A DNA stretch of 5,454 nucleotides from an uncultured Porphyromonadaceae bacterium (GTDB lineage Bacteria; Bacteroidota; Bacteroidia; Bacteroidales; Muribaculaceae), in assembly GCA_947178245.1 (NCBI GenBank), contig CAMWXO010000108.1:1-5454 (forward strand), in the 5' to 3' direction. A program made the translations under genes and the position numbers. The notes beneath the pieces are model-generated. The model had not been told where the DNA came from and did not search any database. It saw only the letters and a program-made list of their open reading frames with translations. Below are positions 1 to 5,454 of this stretch, in pieces; position 1 is the stretch's first letter; the number at the start of each line of letters is the position of its first letter.

Positions 1-1397
1 GTCTGCGGTGTCATGCCCCATTCGGTGCGGTCTACGGGCTTACCCCATTTCTTGAGATATTCCTTTACAGACCACATCTTGGCGTTGTGCACATTGTCGG
101 CGTATGTCAGGGCCGGGTCGATCGTCAGTTCGGAATAATCCTTCCACTTGTCGGGATAGCCGATCTTGACGGTGAATTTGTTCAGCTTCTTGAGGGCCTG
201 CACCTTGGTGTCGTCGCTCATCCATTCGAGGTGGATGATATGTTTCCCAAGTGCGTTACGAAGATTCTCCACGAGTTCGATCATGTAGTCTTTTGAACTC
301 TGAGGGAAATACTCATTGACGTAGAGTTCACCGATAGCCTCGCCGAGGAATCCTTCGGTCACTCCGAGAGCCTTCTTCCAGCGTGGACGCTGCTGCTGCA
401 CTCCGCTCATCACCTTATTGAAGTCGAAAGCCGCCGAAGCGAAGTCATCGCTTAGATAGGGGGCGTAATCGTCCACCACAAGCCATGCGTAGTAATCCTT
501 CAGCTCGCGGTCGGAGAGCGAGGCTGCGAGTTTATTGGCTGCGTTCAGAGAGCGCGGTTCGGTCACTATAATGGTCTCGGGAGCCTCGATATCCATTGTC
601 TCCACGAAAAAGCGGTCGAGCGGGAGATTGCTCCATGTAGCTTTCACGTCTTCGTAGGAGTAGGGATTGTAGAGAGCCGGAATGTTGCGGCTTTCCTCGC
701 GTGTCAGCGCTGAGTCGGCGAGCGCGGTCTCGATCTTCATCACGCTCTTCACTATGCGCTTGGCGTCCTTCTTTGAGTATCCGGCAAGCGTCATGTATTT
801 TTCAATCAGTTTCTCGTATGCCGCGCGCACCTCTTTGTTGCGCTTGTCGTCCTTGAGGTAATAATCGCGGTCGCCGAGTCCGAGGCTGTTCGAGCCGAGA
901 TACATTGCGTAGACCTGAGAGTTGGCCAGATCTTCCTGCGGACCGCCGCTGAAGAGCGGGCTTGCATAGTTGCGGTGCACCCACAGCAAGAGGTCTGTCA
1001 TGCCGTCGGGAGTGGTTCCCTCTATCTTGGCCAGAAGGGGCTTCACGGGCGAAGCTCCGAGCTGATTGCGGCGCACCGAGTCCATACCCTGCTCATAAAG
1101 TGTGGCCACCTTGTAGGCGTTTGTGCCGGGTTCGGGGTTGGTTGCTGCAAGACCGGTCACGATGCGGCGCACGCGGTTGTTGCTCGAGTCGTTGAGGATG
1201 TTGAAGGCACCGTAGCGTGAATATTCAGGTGTCAGCGGATGCGACTCCATCCATCCTTTATTGACATGCTTGTAGAAGTCGGCCGATGCCGGTGTCTCCG
1301 GATCGATTCCTTTCGGATCAAGACTTTTCAGGTGTTCGGCATGGAGCCCGATCGCCACAGATGCGGCGCACAGGGCCATAACATTTCTGAGTTTCAT
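1..1397 (-). CDS. pepO: M13-family (neprilysin/PepO-like) zinc metallopeptidase, C-terminus beyond the window
   Basis: Reading from the ATG at 1397 gives 465 codons, open to the window edge. M13 peptidases are zinc endopeptidases that cut short peptides; in Gram-negative bacteria secreted forms are expected in the periplasm. Residues 1-20 form a signal peptide (basic MKLR start, hydrophobic stretch, likely cut after LHA). There is no proper lipobox around Cys10, so a lipoprotein is unlikely. Family signatures are the N-terminal DFYKHVNKGWM (40-50), NSLGLGDRDYYL (170-181), KKALGVTEGFLGEAIGELYV (341-360), KLNKFTVKIGYPDKWKDYS (404-422) and DRTEWGMTPQ (456-465). The zinc site HExxH, the ExxxD motif and the C-terminal half of the catalytic lobe should lie just past the left edge; full members are about 670-700 residues. 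The start overlaps the menF stop in an ATGA, so translation is probably coupled. The leader is A-rich with no clear Shine-Dalgarno motif. Family assignment is firm; the substrate is unknown. Confidence 0.93.
   Translation of the reverse strand, partial: MKLRNVMALCAASVAIGLHAEHLKSLDPKGIDPETPASADFYKHVNKGWMESHPLTPEYSRYGAFNILNDSSNNRVRRIVTGLAATNPEPGTNAYKVATLYEQGMDSVRRNQLGASPVKPLLAKIEGTTPDGMTDLLLWVHRNYASPLFSGGPQEDLANSQVYAMYLGSNSLGLGDRDYYLKDDKRNKEVRAAYEKLIEKYMTLAGYSKKDAKRIVKSVMKIETALADSALTREESRNIPALYNPYSYEDVKATWSNLPLDRFFVETMDIEAPETIIVTEPRSLNAANKLAASLSDRELKDYYAWLVVDDYAPYLSDDFASAAFDFNKVMSGVQQQRPRWKKALGVTEGFLGEAIGELYVNEYFPQSSKDYMIELVENLRNALGKHIIHLEWMSDDTKVQALKKLNKFTVKIGYPDKWKDYSELTIDPALTYADNVHNAKMWSVKEYLKKWGKPVDRTEWGMTPQ
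1394..1397 (-). other. ATGA stop-start overlap joining menF to the M13 peptidase gene
   Basis: The TGA stop of menF (1396-1394) overlaps the ATG of the peptidase gene (1397-1395) in a four-base ATGA. This is the classic arrangement for translational coupling by terminating ribosomes. It indicates that both genes are on one mRNA, although their products act in different compartments. Confidence 0.85.
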
Positions 1398-2383
1398 TCT
1401 TGTTTATTTATTAGTTTGTTGATTATAGCTTCTGATTTTATCTCAGTCTCGCGCCATTCATCGTCGGCATCGGAGAGGGGAGTGATACCGCCGCCCGCAT
1501 AGATGCAGACGCCGTCGGGAGAGCATTTGGCCGAACGCAACATCACATAGAATTGCGAGGTGCCGTCAATATTGCCGGGGCCGCAGAATCCTGCGTAGTA
1601 TTCCCTCGGAAAGGCCTCGAGCCTTTCTATCAGTTCGAGCGAGGCGATCCTGTCGCTTCCGCATACTGCCGGAGTGGGAGAGAGGGTCGTGAGGAGTTGG
1701 CCGAGAGGGAAACCGGAGTGTGTTGCAGACACGATTATGTCGGTGCAGATATGCTCAACATCGCCAAATCTTTTAGTGAACGGAGTGCCGGTGCTGATGT
1801 CATTTTCAGGGAAAAACCGCGTGAGGATTTCTTTTATGAAGCCTGTCACCATCATCTGCTCCTCGGTGTTTTTTCTGTCCCAGGGCCCTGACTCCGAAGC
1901 TTTCCGTGTGCCTGCGAGCGCCATGGTGCGGATGTCGAGGGCTCCGGCAGAGAGCAGGAGTTCCGGTGTTGATCCTATCCATGTGCCCGATGCCGGGGTG
2001 GAGAAAGCGAAGGTGAATGCGTCTGGATAGGCGCGGCAAAGTGTCTCGAATGTGGCATGAAGATCAATGTGCATGTCGATGCGTATGGCGCGGGCTGCCA
2101 CTGTCTTGCCGTTTTTGCCTCCGAGCGAGCGGATTATTTCTTCCACCTCGTGCCTATGCTCAGCCCGGGTGGTGGAAGAGGGGAGTGGCGAGGGTGCTGT
2201 CTTCATCTCACGCTCCTCGGGTATGCTGTCGCGCGGGATGGTGAGCAGTGATTCGGCGGGTGAGAGGAAAGGCGCAAACGCAAAACCATCGGAGAGACCT
2301 GATATCAGTCGCTCCGATGCTCCGGCTGTGATGGTGTCGGAATTTGGCAATTTATACTTAAACCAGTTCACCGAATAGTTCAA
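1394..2383 (-). CDS. menF: isochorismate synthase (MenF-type chorismate-binding enzyme)
   Basis: This 329-residue cytoplasmic enzyme should convert chorismate to isochorismate, the first committed step to menaquinone. The chorismate-binding fold is visible: Lys93 in GKTVAAR matches the general-base lysine, Glu141 in GSTPELLL the general-acid glutamate, ALAGT is at 155-159, EQ at 175-176 where EH is usual, LSPTPAVCG at 234-242, YYAGFCGPGN at 262-271, and YAGGG (295-299) with EWRETEIK (309-316) near the C-terminus. ALAGT separates isochorismate synthases from anthranilate synthase (PIAGT) and aminodeoxychorismate synthase (PIKGT). It is short against about 390-430 residues for EntC and E. coli MenF, with most of the N-terminal region reduced. 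No ATG begins the frame: the choices are TTG at 2383 or GTG at 2371, and an in-frame TAA at 2399-2401 bars anything further upstream. Similarity seems to begin at about residue 7 (WFKYKLP), so either start keeps the conserved part. It overlaps rimO upstream and the peptidase downstream. An EntC-like role in siderophore synthesis is possible, but no such genes are seen. Confidence 0.87.
   Translation of the reverse strand: MNYSVNWFKYKLPNSDTITAGASERLISGLSDGFAFAPFLSPAESLLTIPRDSIPEEREMKTAPSPLPSSTTRAEHRHEVEEIIRSLGGKNGKTVAARAIRIDMHIDLHATFETLCRAYPDAFTFAFSTPASGTWIGSTPELLLSAGALDIRTMALAGTRKASESGPWDRKNTEEQMMVTGFIKEILTRFFPENDISTGTPFTKRFGDVEHICTDIIVSATHSGFPLGQLLTTLSPTPAVCGSDRIASLELIERLEAFPREYYAGFCGPGNIDGTSQFYVMLRSAKCSPDGVCIYAGGGITPLSDADDEWRETEIKSEAIINKLINKQE
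2358..2383 (-). other. rimO-menF coding overlap with non-ATG menF start
   Basis: The last codons of rimO (FGELV, then TAA at 2360-2358) are read in a second frame as the first residues of menF. The candidate menF starts are TTG at 2383 (26-bp overlap) and GTG at 2371 (14-bp overlap). Neither has a visible Shine-Dalgarno motif. Ribosomes ending rimO probably help start menF. The low-efficiency start codon may hold MenF below RimO in amount (inference). Confidence 0.7.
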
Positions 2384-3662
2384 AGGGCTCTGCGCCCGTT
2401 ATTTTTACGTTGATGAATTCACCCGGCTCAGCAGATGATCCCCTCACGTAGACTTCAGGGTCTACTTCCGGAGAATCCCATTGGGTGCGTCCTATTCTCG
2501 TCTCTCCCTCCACGCGTTCCACAAGCACTTTGACTGTGGTTCCTATCATTTCCTCATTCCTGCCGAGCGCTATCTCCTGCTGAAGTTGCATGAGGGTATC
2601 GAGCCTGCGCTGTTTTTCTTCCGGGGATATGGTGTCCGGAAGATTGCGGGCGGCCCAGGTGTCGTCTTCCTCTGAGTATGCGAATGCTCCCATCCGCTCA
2701 AAACGCTGCTCCCTCACGAAGTCGAGCAGGGCATTGAAGGCTTTCTCGTCTTCGCCGGGAAAGCCCACCATCAGGGTGGTTCGGATCTTGAGGTCGGGGA
2801 GCCTGCGGCGCATTTCCGCGAGCAGCCGGCGTGTCTCTTCCCCTGTGATGTGGCGACGCATGTTGCTGAGCACGCCATCGTCAATATGTTGAAGGGCAAT
2901 ATCGATGTATTTGCACACATTCGCGTGCTTTGCCATCACATCGAGAAGTTCCATCGGGAAATCGCTGGGATAGGCGTAGTGAAGCCTGATCCATTCCACT
3001 CCGGGAATGCCGGCCATGCGGTCGATCAGTTCCGGAAGTGCATGGCGCTGATACAGATCAGTGCCGTAACTGCTCAGATCCTGTGCTATTATGTTGAATT
3101 CCTTCACCCCTTTCCCTACGAGATCAGTGGTTTCTTCTAATATTTCCTCGATGGGGCGTGAAGTATGACGTCCTGTTATGAGTGGTATCGCGCAGAAAGC
3201 GCAATACCTGTTGCATCCTTCAGAAATCTTGAGATATGTGCTGAAGTCGGGGGTGGTGAGGGTTCGTTCCCACTCTTTCGGCTCGGCGTCTTTCAGGCCG
3301 GAGTGTTGCGGAAGGGTATCGATAAAACTTTTCCAGTCGAATTTGCCATACCATACGTCCACTTCCGGAATCTCGGCTTTCAGTTGATCCATATAGCGCT
3401 CCGAAAGGCACCCCATCACCACGAGCCTGCCTATCTTTCTCGTTTTCTTAAGTTGTCCGAGTTGCAGGATCATATCGATAGATTCCTCTTTGGCATCCTG
3501 AATGAATCCGCAGGTGTTCACCACCACCCACTCGCCCGAAGGTGAAGGCGGGTCATGGCGCACGGCATAACCCTTGGCCGCCAGCCGGCGCAGAAGACGC
3601 TCGCTGTCGATAAGGTTTTTGCTGCAGCCCAAAGATATGACGTCGATCAGGCCTTTTTTCAT
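2358..3662 (-). CDS. rimO: ribosomal protein S12 methylthiotransferase RimO
   Basis: RimO is a radical-SAM enzyme that adds a methylthio group to a conserved aspartate (Asp89 in E. coli) of ribosomal protein S12. The 434 residues show all three expected domains. The N-terminal MTTase (UPF0004) domain covers about 5-130, with cluster cysteines Cys13 (SLGCSKN), Cys51 (NTCGF) and Cys85 (VMGCLSE). The radical-SAM core covers about 140-365, with Cys150, Cys154 and Cys157 in EGCNRYCAFCAIP. The C-terminal TRAM domain covers about 370-434. QDLSSYG (194-200) and LHYAYPSDFP (227-236) point to RimO rather than the tRNA enzyme MiaB. The length is normal for the family (about 430-440). The ATG at 3662 lies 15 bp after the ftsY stop, and no Shine-Dalgarno motif is visible. 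The ftsY-rimO pairing is, from memory, common in Bacteroidota. The last 26 bases are shared with the start of menF in another frame. Confidence 0.97.
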   Translation of the reverse strand: MKKGLIDVISLGCSKNLIDSERLLRRLAAKGYAVRHDPPSPSGEWVVVNTCGFIQDAKEESIDMILQLGQLKKTRKIGRLVVMGCLSERYMDQLKAEIPEVDVWYGKFDWKSFIDTLPQHSGLKDAEPKEWERTLTTPDFSTYLKISEGCNRYCAFCAIPLITGRHTSRPIEEILEETTDLVGKGVKEFNIIAQDLSSYGTDLYQRHALPELIDRMAGIPGVEWIRLHYAYPSDFPMELLDVMAKHANVCKYIDIALQHIDDGVLSNMRRHITGEETRRLLAEMRRRLPDLKIRTTLMVGFPGEDEKAFNALLDFVREQRFERMGAFAYSEEDDTWAARNLPDTISPEEKQRRLDTLMQLQQEIALGRNEEMIGTTVKVLVERVEGETRIGRTQWDSPEVDPEVYVRGSSAEPGEFINVKITGAEPFELFGELV

Positions 3663-3677
3663 CAGTAAGTTATATTC

Positions 3678-4649
3678 TTATTTTGCAGATTTGCCGAAAA
3701 GCGAGCGCACGAATTCATCGCTGTGGAAGATTTGCAGGTCTTCCATTTTCTCGCCTATACCAATGTATTTTACAGGGATCTTGAACTGATCGCTGATTCC
3801 GATCACTACGCCGCCTTTCGCTGTGCCGTCGAGCTTGGTGACGGCAAGCGCATTGACTTCTGTGGCAGCCACAAAATTCCTGGCCTGTTCGTAGGCGTTC
3901 TGTCCGGTGCTTCCGTCAAGCACAAGGAGTATTTCATGTGGTGCGTCAGGCACTACTTTCTGCATTACCTTCTTCACCTTCGTGAGCTCATTCATCAGTC
4001 CCTGCTTGTTGTGAAGGCGTCCGGCGGTGTCTATTATCACCACGTCAGCCCCCTGCGCCTTAGCGCTTGAGATGGTATCGAAAGCCACGGCAGCCGGATC
4101 GCTTCCCATCTTCTGCTTCACTACCGGCACTCCTACGCGCTCACCCCATATCTCAAGCTGCTCTATGGCGGCGGCGCGGAAGGTGTCGGCTGCGCCGAGC
4201 ACCACCTTGTTGCCGGCGGCTTTATACTGATGAGCGAGTTTGCCGATAGTGGTGGTCTTGCCCACTCCGTTTACTCCTACCACGAGTATCACGTAAGGCT
4301 TCTTCTCCGCCGGAACTTCAAAATCGTCAAGCATCACGCCTTCGTCTTCAGGGCGTGTCAGCAACTTTGAGATTTCTTCGCAGAGGATATCATTGAGTTC
4401 GGAAGAAGTGACATATTTGTCACGGGCTACTCTTTCTTCGAGCAACTGTATGATTTTCAGCGATGTGTCTACTCCCATGTCGGAAGTTATGAATGCCTCC
4501 TCGAGGTTGTCGAGCACTTCATCGTCGATTTTCGACTTTCCGGCCACCGCGCGTGTTATCTTGTCCCACACGCCGCGTTTCGTGGTCTCCAGTCCTGAAT
4601 CAAGTTGCTCTTTCTTCTCTTTTGAGAAAAGTTTTTTGAAGAATCCCAT
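3678..4649 (-). CDS. ftsY: signal recognition particle receptor FtsY
   Basis: FtsY is the SRP receptor GTPase. It docks ribosome-SRP complexes carrying membrane proteins at the inner membrane, where its GTPase pairs with that of Ffh. The 323 residues hold a short Lys/Phe-rich amphipathic N-terminus (MGFFKKLFSKEKK) for membrane contact, the helical N domain (about 20-105) and the G domain (about 115-320). G-domain motifs are the P-loop GVNGVGKTT (125-133), DTFRAAA (155-161), DTAGR (207-211), TKLD (271-274) and GIGE (297-300). The acidic A domain that makes E. coli FtsY about 500 residues long is absent, as in many bacteria with a minimal NG-type receptor. The gene begins 21-28 bp downstream of a consensus-type Bacteroidota promoter and is first in the run ftsY-rimO-menF-peptidase. 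The short leader is A-rich and lacks a Shine-Dalgarno motif. Confidence 0.98.
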   Translation of the reverse strand: MGFFKKLFSKEKKEQLDSGLETTKRGVWDKITRAVAGKSKIDDEVLDNLEEAFITSDMGVDTSLKIIQLLEERVARDKYVTSSELNDILCEEISKLLTRPEDEGVMLDDFEVPAEKKPYVILVVGVNGVGKTTTIGKLAHQYKAAGNKVVLGAADTFRAAAIEQLEIWGERVGVPVVKQKMGSDPAAVAFDTISSAKAQGADVVIIDTAGRLHNKQGLMNELTKVKKVMQKVVPDAPHEILLVLDGSTGQNAYEQARNFVAATEVNALAVTKLDGTAKGGVVIGISDQFKIPVKYIGIGEKMEDLQIFHSDEFVRSLFGKSAK

Positions 4650-4669
4650 TTCTGTTGTTTTTTAGAGTG

Positions 4670-4701
4670 CAAATTTACGCTTTTTTCTCCATTCCTACAA
4701 A
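4670..4701 (-). promoter_or_regulatory. Bacteroidota-type sigma-70 (sigma-ABfr) promoter for ftsY
   Basis: On the minus strand TTTG (4701-4698) is followed after exactly 20 bases by TAAATTTG (4677-4670). This matches the Bacteroidota primary promoter consensus, TTTG about 19-21 bases before TAnnTTTG. The spacing puts the likely transcription start around 4663-4666, leaving a leader of about 14-17 A-rich bases before the ftsY ATG at 4649. It is the only such match I found in the gap. It probably drives the whole ftsY-rimO-menF-peptidase run. Confidence 0.75.
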
Positions 4702-4715
4702 TTTTAGGCCAAAGA

Positions 4716-4725
4716 ATACATGTAT
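4716..4725. promoter_or_regulatory. 10-bp perfect palindrome upstream of the ftsY promoter (possible protein-binding site)
   Basis: ATACATGTAT is a perfect 10-bp palindrome whose near edge is 14 bp upstream of the -33 element of the ftsY promoter, placing it at about -52 to -61. This is a plausible place for an activator or a nucleoid protein to bind. Nothing in the sequence names a regulator, and an AT-rich palindrome of this length can arise by chance. Confidence 0.2.
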
Positions 4726-4740
4726 GGATGGATTATAATT

Positions 4741-4768
4741 GAAAAAATGCGCATGGCCCGGGATGCAC
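4741..4768 (-). terminator. intrinsic terminator after the TonB-dependent receptor gene
   Basis: Two bases after the receptor stop codon the minus strand reads GTGCAT (4768-4763), an 8-base loop CCCGGGCC, then ATGCGC (4754-4749). This makes a six-pair stem with one G-T wobble, followed by A and six Ts (4747-4742). The stem is short, but the direct T-run and the position between a stop codon and the next promoter fit a Rho-independent terminator. It would insulate ftsY from transcription of the receptor gene. Stem stability is modest, so some read-through is likely. Confidence 0.65.
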
Positions 4769-4770
4769 CG

Positions 4771-5454
4771 CTATGAGCTCCTCTTCTTTCCGAATTTCGG
4801 GGTTATTCCCACAAAAAACTCGAAGTTGATGCCGGGCATAGGCCGCGACAGAACCGAGAGATAATCTTCGTTGAAGATATTGTTCACCGCCAGTTTCAAC
4901 TGTAAATCGACAGGTTTGAACTTCAGGCCTTTTTCAAGCGATATGTTGCTCATGTAATACTTAGGGAGGTGTCCGCTGATGGTGTAGTCGTTGCTCGACA
5001 TCGTGAACCTCTCTGAATAATAAGCCCATTTGTAGAGGAAACTCCACGAACGCCATGAAAGGCGTCCCGTCAATGAGGCGGAATGTTTCGGAACGTATGG
5101 CAGCTGCTTGCCTACCGACTGATCGGCAGGCGACATTTTCTCACCCTCGTTGATGGATGGTGTCCATGAATACGACCCGTTGAGGTCGAAAATCCATCCT
5201 TTGAAAGGCTCGAAGGCGATATTTAGTTTTCCCTCGATGCCGTAGGCGTGTACCTTCTTGACGTTGCGAGGAGAGAAGAATCCCTTGGTCGTGGGAAGCC
5301 ATATAATCCAGTCGTCGATACGGCTGTCAAACCATGTGGCGCTTCCACCCATAGATACAGGGAATGGGTTAATCCAATTTACATCAAAAGAAGCACCGGC
5401 ATCATACGTCCATCCATTCTCGCTCTTCAGGTCAGGATTGCCGCCGGGCAGGAA
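4771..5454 (-). CDS. TonB-dependent outer-membrane receptor, C-terminal part of the beta-barrel (5' end beyond the window)
   Basis: The frame is open to the right edge and gives 227 residues; the Met at 5352 is internal. TonB-dependent receptors import scarce ligands such as siderophores or cobalamin across the outer membrane using TonB-ExbBD energy. Signatures are GGNPDLKSENGWTYDAG (4-20), the usual motif about two-thirds into the barrel, then alternating amphipathic strands rich in aromatic residues, GKQLPYVPKHSASL (115-128), and NNIFNEDYLSVLSRPMPG (191-208) before the final strand. The SRPMPG ending is typical of BtuB/FepA-like receptors rather than SusC, so a cobalamin, siderophore or metal-chelate ligand is more likely than a glycan; this is inference. 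The plug domain, TonB box and signal peptide are outside the window. Oddly, the protein does not end on its last aromatic residue (Phe221) but on a basic tail, GKKRSS. A terminator-like hairpin follows the TAG stop. Confidence 0.93.
   Translation of the reverse strand, partial: FLPGGNPDLKSENGWTYDAGASFDVNWINPFPVSMGGSATWFDSRIDDWIIWLPTTKGFFSPRNVKKVHAYGIEGKLNIAFEPFKGWIFDLNGSYSWTPSINEGEKMSPADQSVGKQLPYVPKHSASLTGRLSWRSWSFLYKWAYYSERFTMSSNDYTISGHLPKYYMSNISLEKGLKFKPVDLQLKLAVNNIFNEDYLSVLSRPMPGINFEFFVGITPKFGKKRSS

Larger units (their letters stand above)
4650..4770. other. intergenic region between the TonB receptor gene and ftsY
   Basis: This 121-bp AT-rich gap is the only sizeable non-coding stretch in the window. 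In transcription order it holds the receptor terminator, the ATACATGTAT palindrome, the ftsY promoter and a short leader. No credible small ORF or RNA structure remains unaccounted for. Confidence 0.8.

Noticed and set aside
1806..2039. A minus-strand frame of 77 codons inside menF
   Set aside because: It is a different frame within the conserved core of menF and is best explained as a shadow of that gene.
1553..2378. Several plus-strand open frames of about 60-118 codons opposite menF
   Set aside because: They lie fully antisense to a gene with clear family motifs, show low-complexity Arg/Ser-rich translations and no recognisable domain.
3165..3545. A 126-codon plus-strand open frame opposite rimO
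   Set aside because: It is antisense to the radical-SAM and MTTase domains, its translation resembles no family, and it has no promoter of its own.
3663..3680. TAAG/CTTA inverted repeat between ftsY and rimO as a terminator or attenuator
   Set aside because: Only four pairs with no T-run; too weak to matter in a 15-bp gap within an operon.
4629..4638. A-run near the ftsY start as a programmed frameshift site
   Set aside because: The zero frame reads C-AAA-AAA, which does not fit the X-XXY-YYZ rule, and the ftsY frame is intact and complete.
4698..4706. A second TA-rich box, TAAAATTTG, as an alternative -7 element
   Set aside because: It has three bases between TA and TTTG instead of two, while the TTTG within it serves as the -33 box of the better promoter.
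1..5454. Search for CRISPR repeats, insertion-sequence ends, tRNA or rRNA genes, riboswitches and defence or toxin genes
   Set aside because: No spaced direct repeats, terminal inverted repeats or RNA signatures were seen by eye; nearly every base is accounted for by five protein genes.

Overview
The window looks like an ordinary chromosomal segment of a Bacteroidota (Bacteroidales) bacterium, possibly a gut Muribaculaceae-type organism; the family-level guess is inference. The reasons are a TonB-dependent receptor of the kind common in this phylum, a promoter matching the Bacteroidota TTTG-N20-TAnnTTTG consensus, A-rich leaders without Shine-Dalgarno motifs, and proteins (RimO, FtsY, MenF, M13 peptidase) that read like Bacteroidales family members. 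All genes lie on the minus strand, so transcription runs from the right end of the window to the left.

Layout in the direction of transcription. Positions 5454 to 4771 hold the C-terminal barrel end of a TonB-dependent outer-membrane receptor, cut by the window edge. Its stop codon is followed by a stem-loop plus T-run that looks like an intrinsic terminator (4741-4768). A strong promoter candidate (4670-4701) then drives ftsY (4649-3678), rimO (3662-2358), an isochorismate synthase gene menF (2383-1394) and an M13-family secreted metallopeptidase (1397 to beyond the left edge). The spacings are 15 bp between ftsY and rimO, a 26-bp (or 14-bp) overlap between rimO and menF, and a 4-bp ATGA overlap between menF and the peptidase. 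This is a tight, probably co-transcribed and translationally coupled run.

The four operon genes serve different processes: co-translational membrane targeting (FtsY), methylthiolation of ribosomal protein S12 (RimO), the committed step of menaquinone synthesis (MenF) and peptide degradation in the envelope (M13 peptidase). They do not form an obvious pathway. Packing may reflect shared growth-linked expression rather than a common reaction sequence. I see no RNA gene, mobile element, CRISPR array or defence cassette, and no convincing new biological system. The points most worth checking are the non-ATG start and several motif deviations in the short MenF, the odd company it keeps, and the charged tail after the last barrel strand of the receptor. 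The only intergenic stretch longer than 20 bases is 4650-4770.
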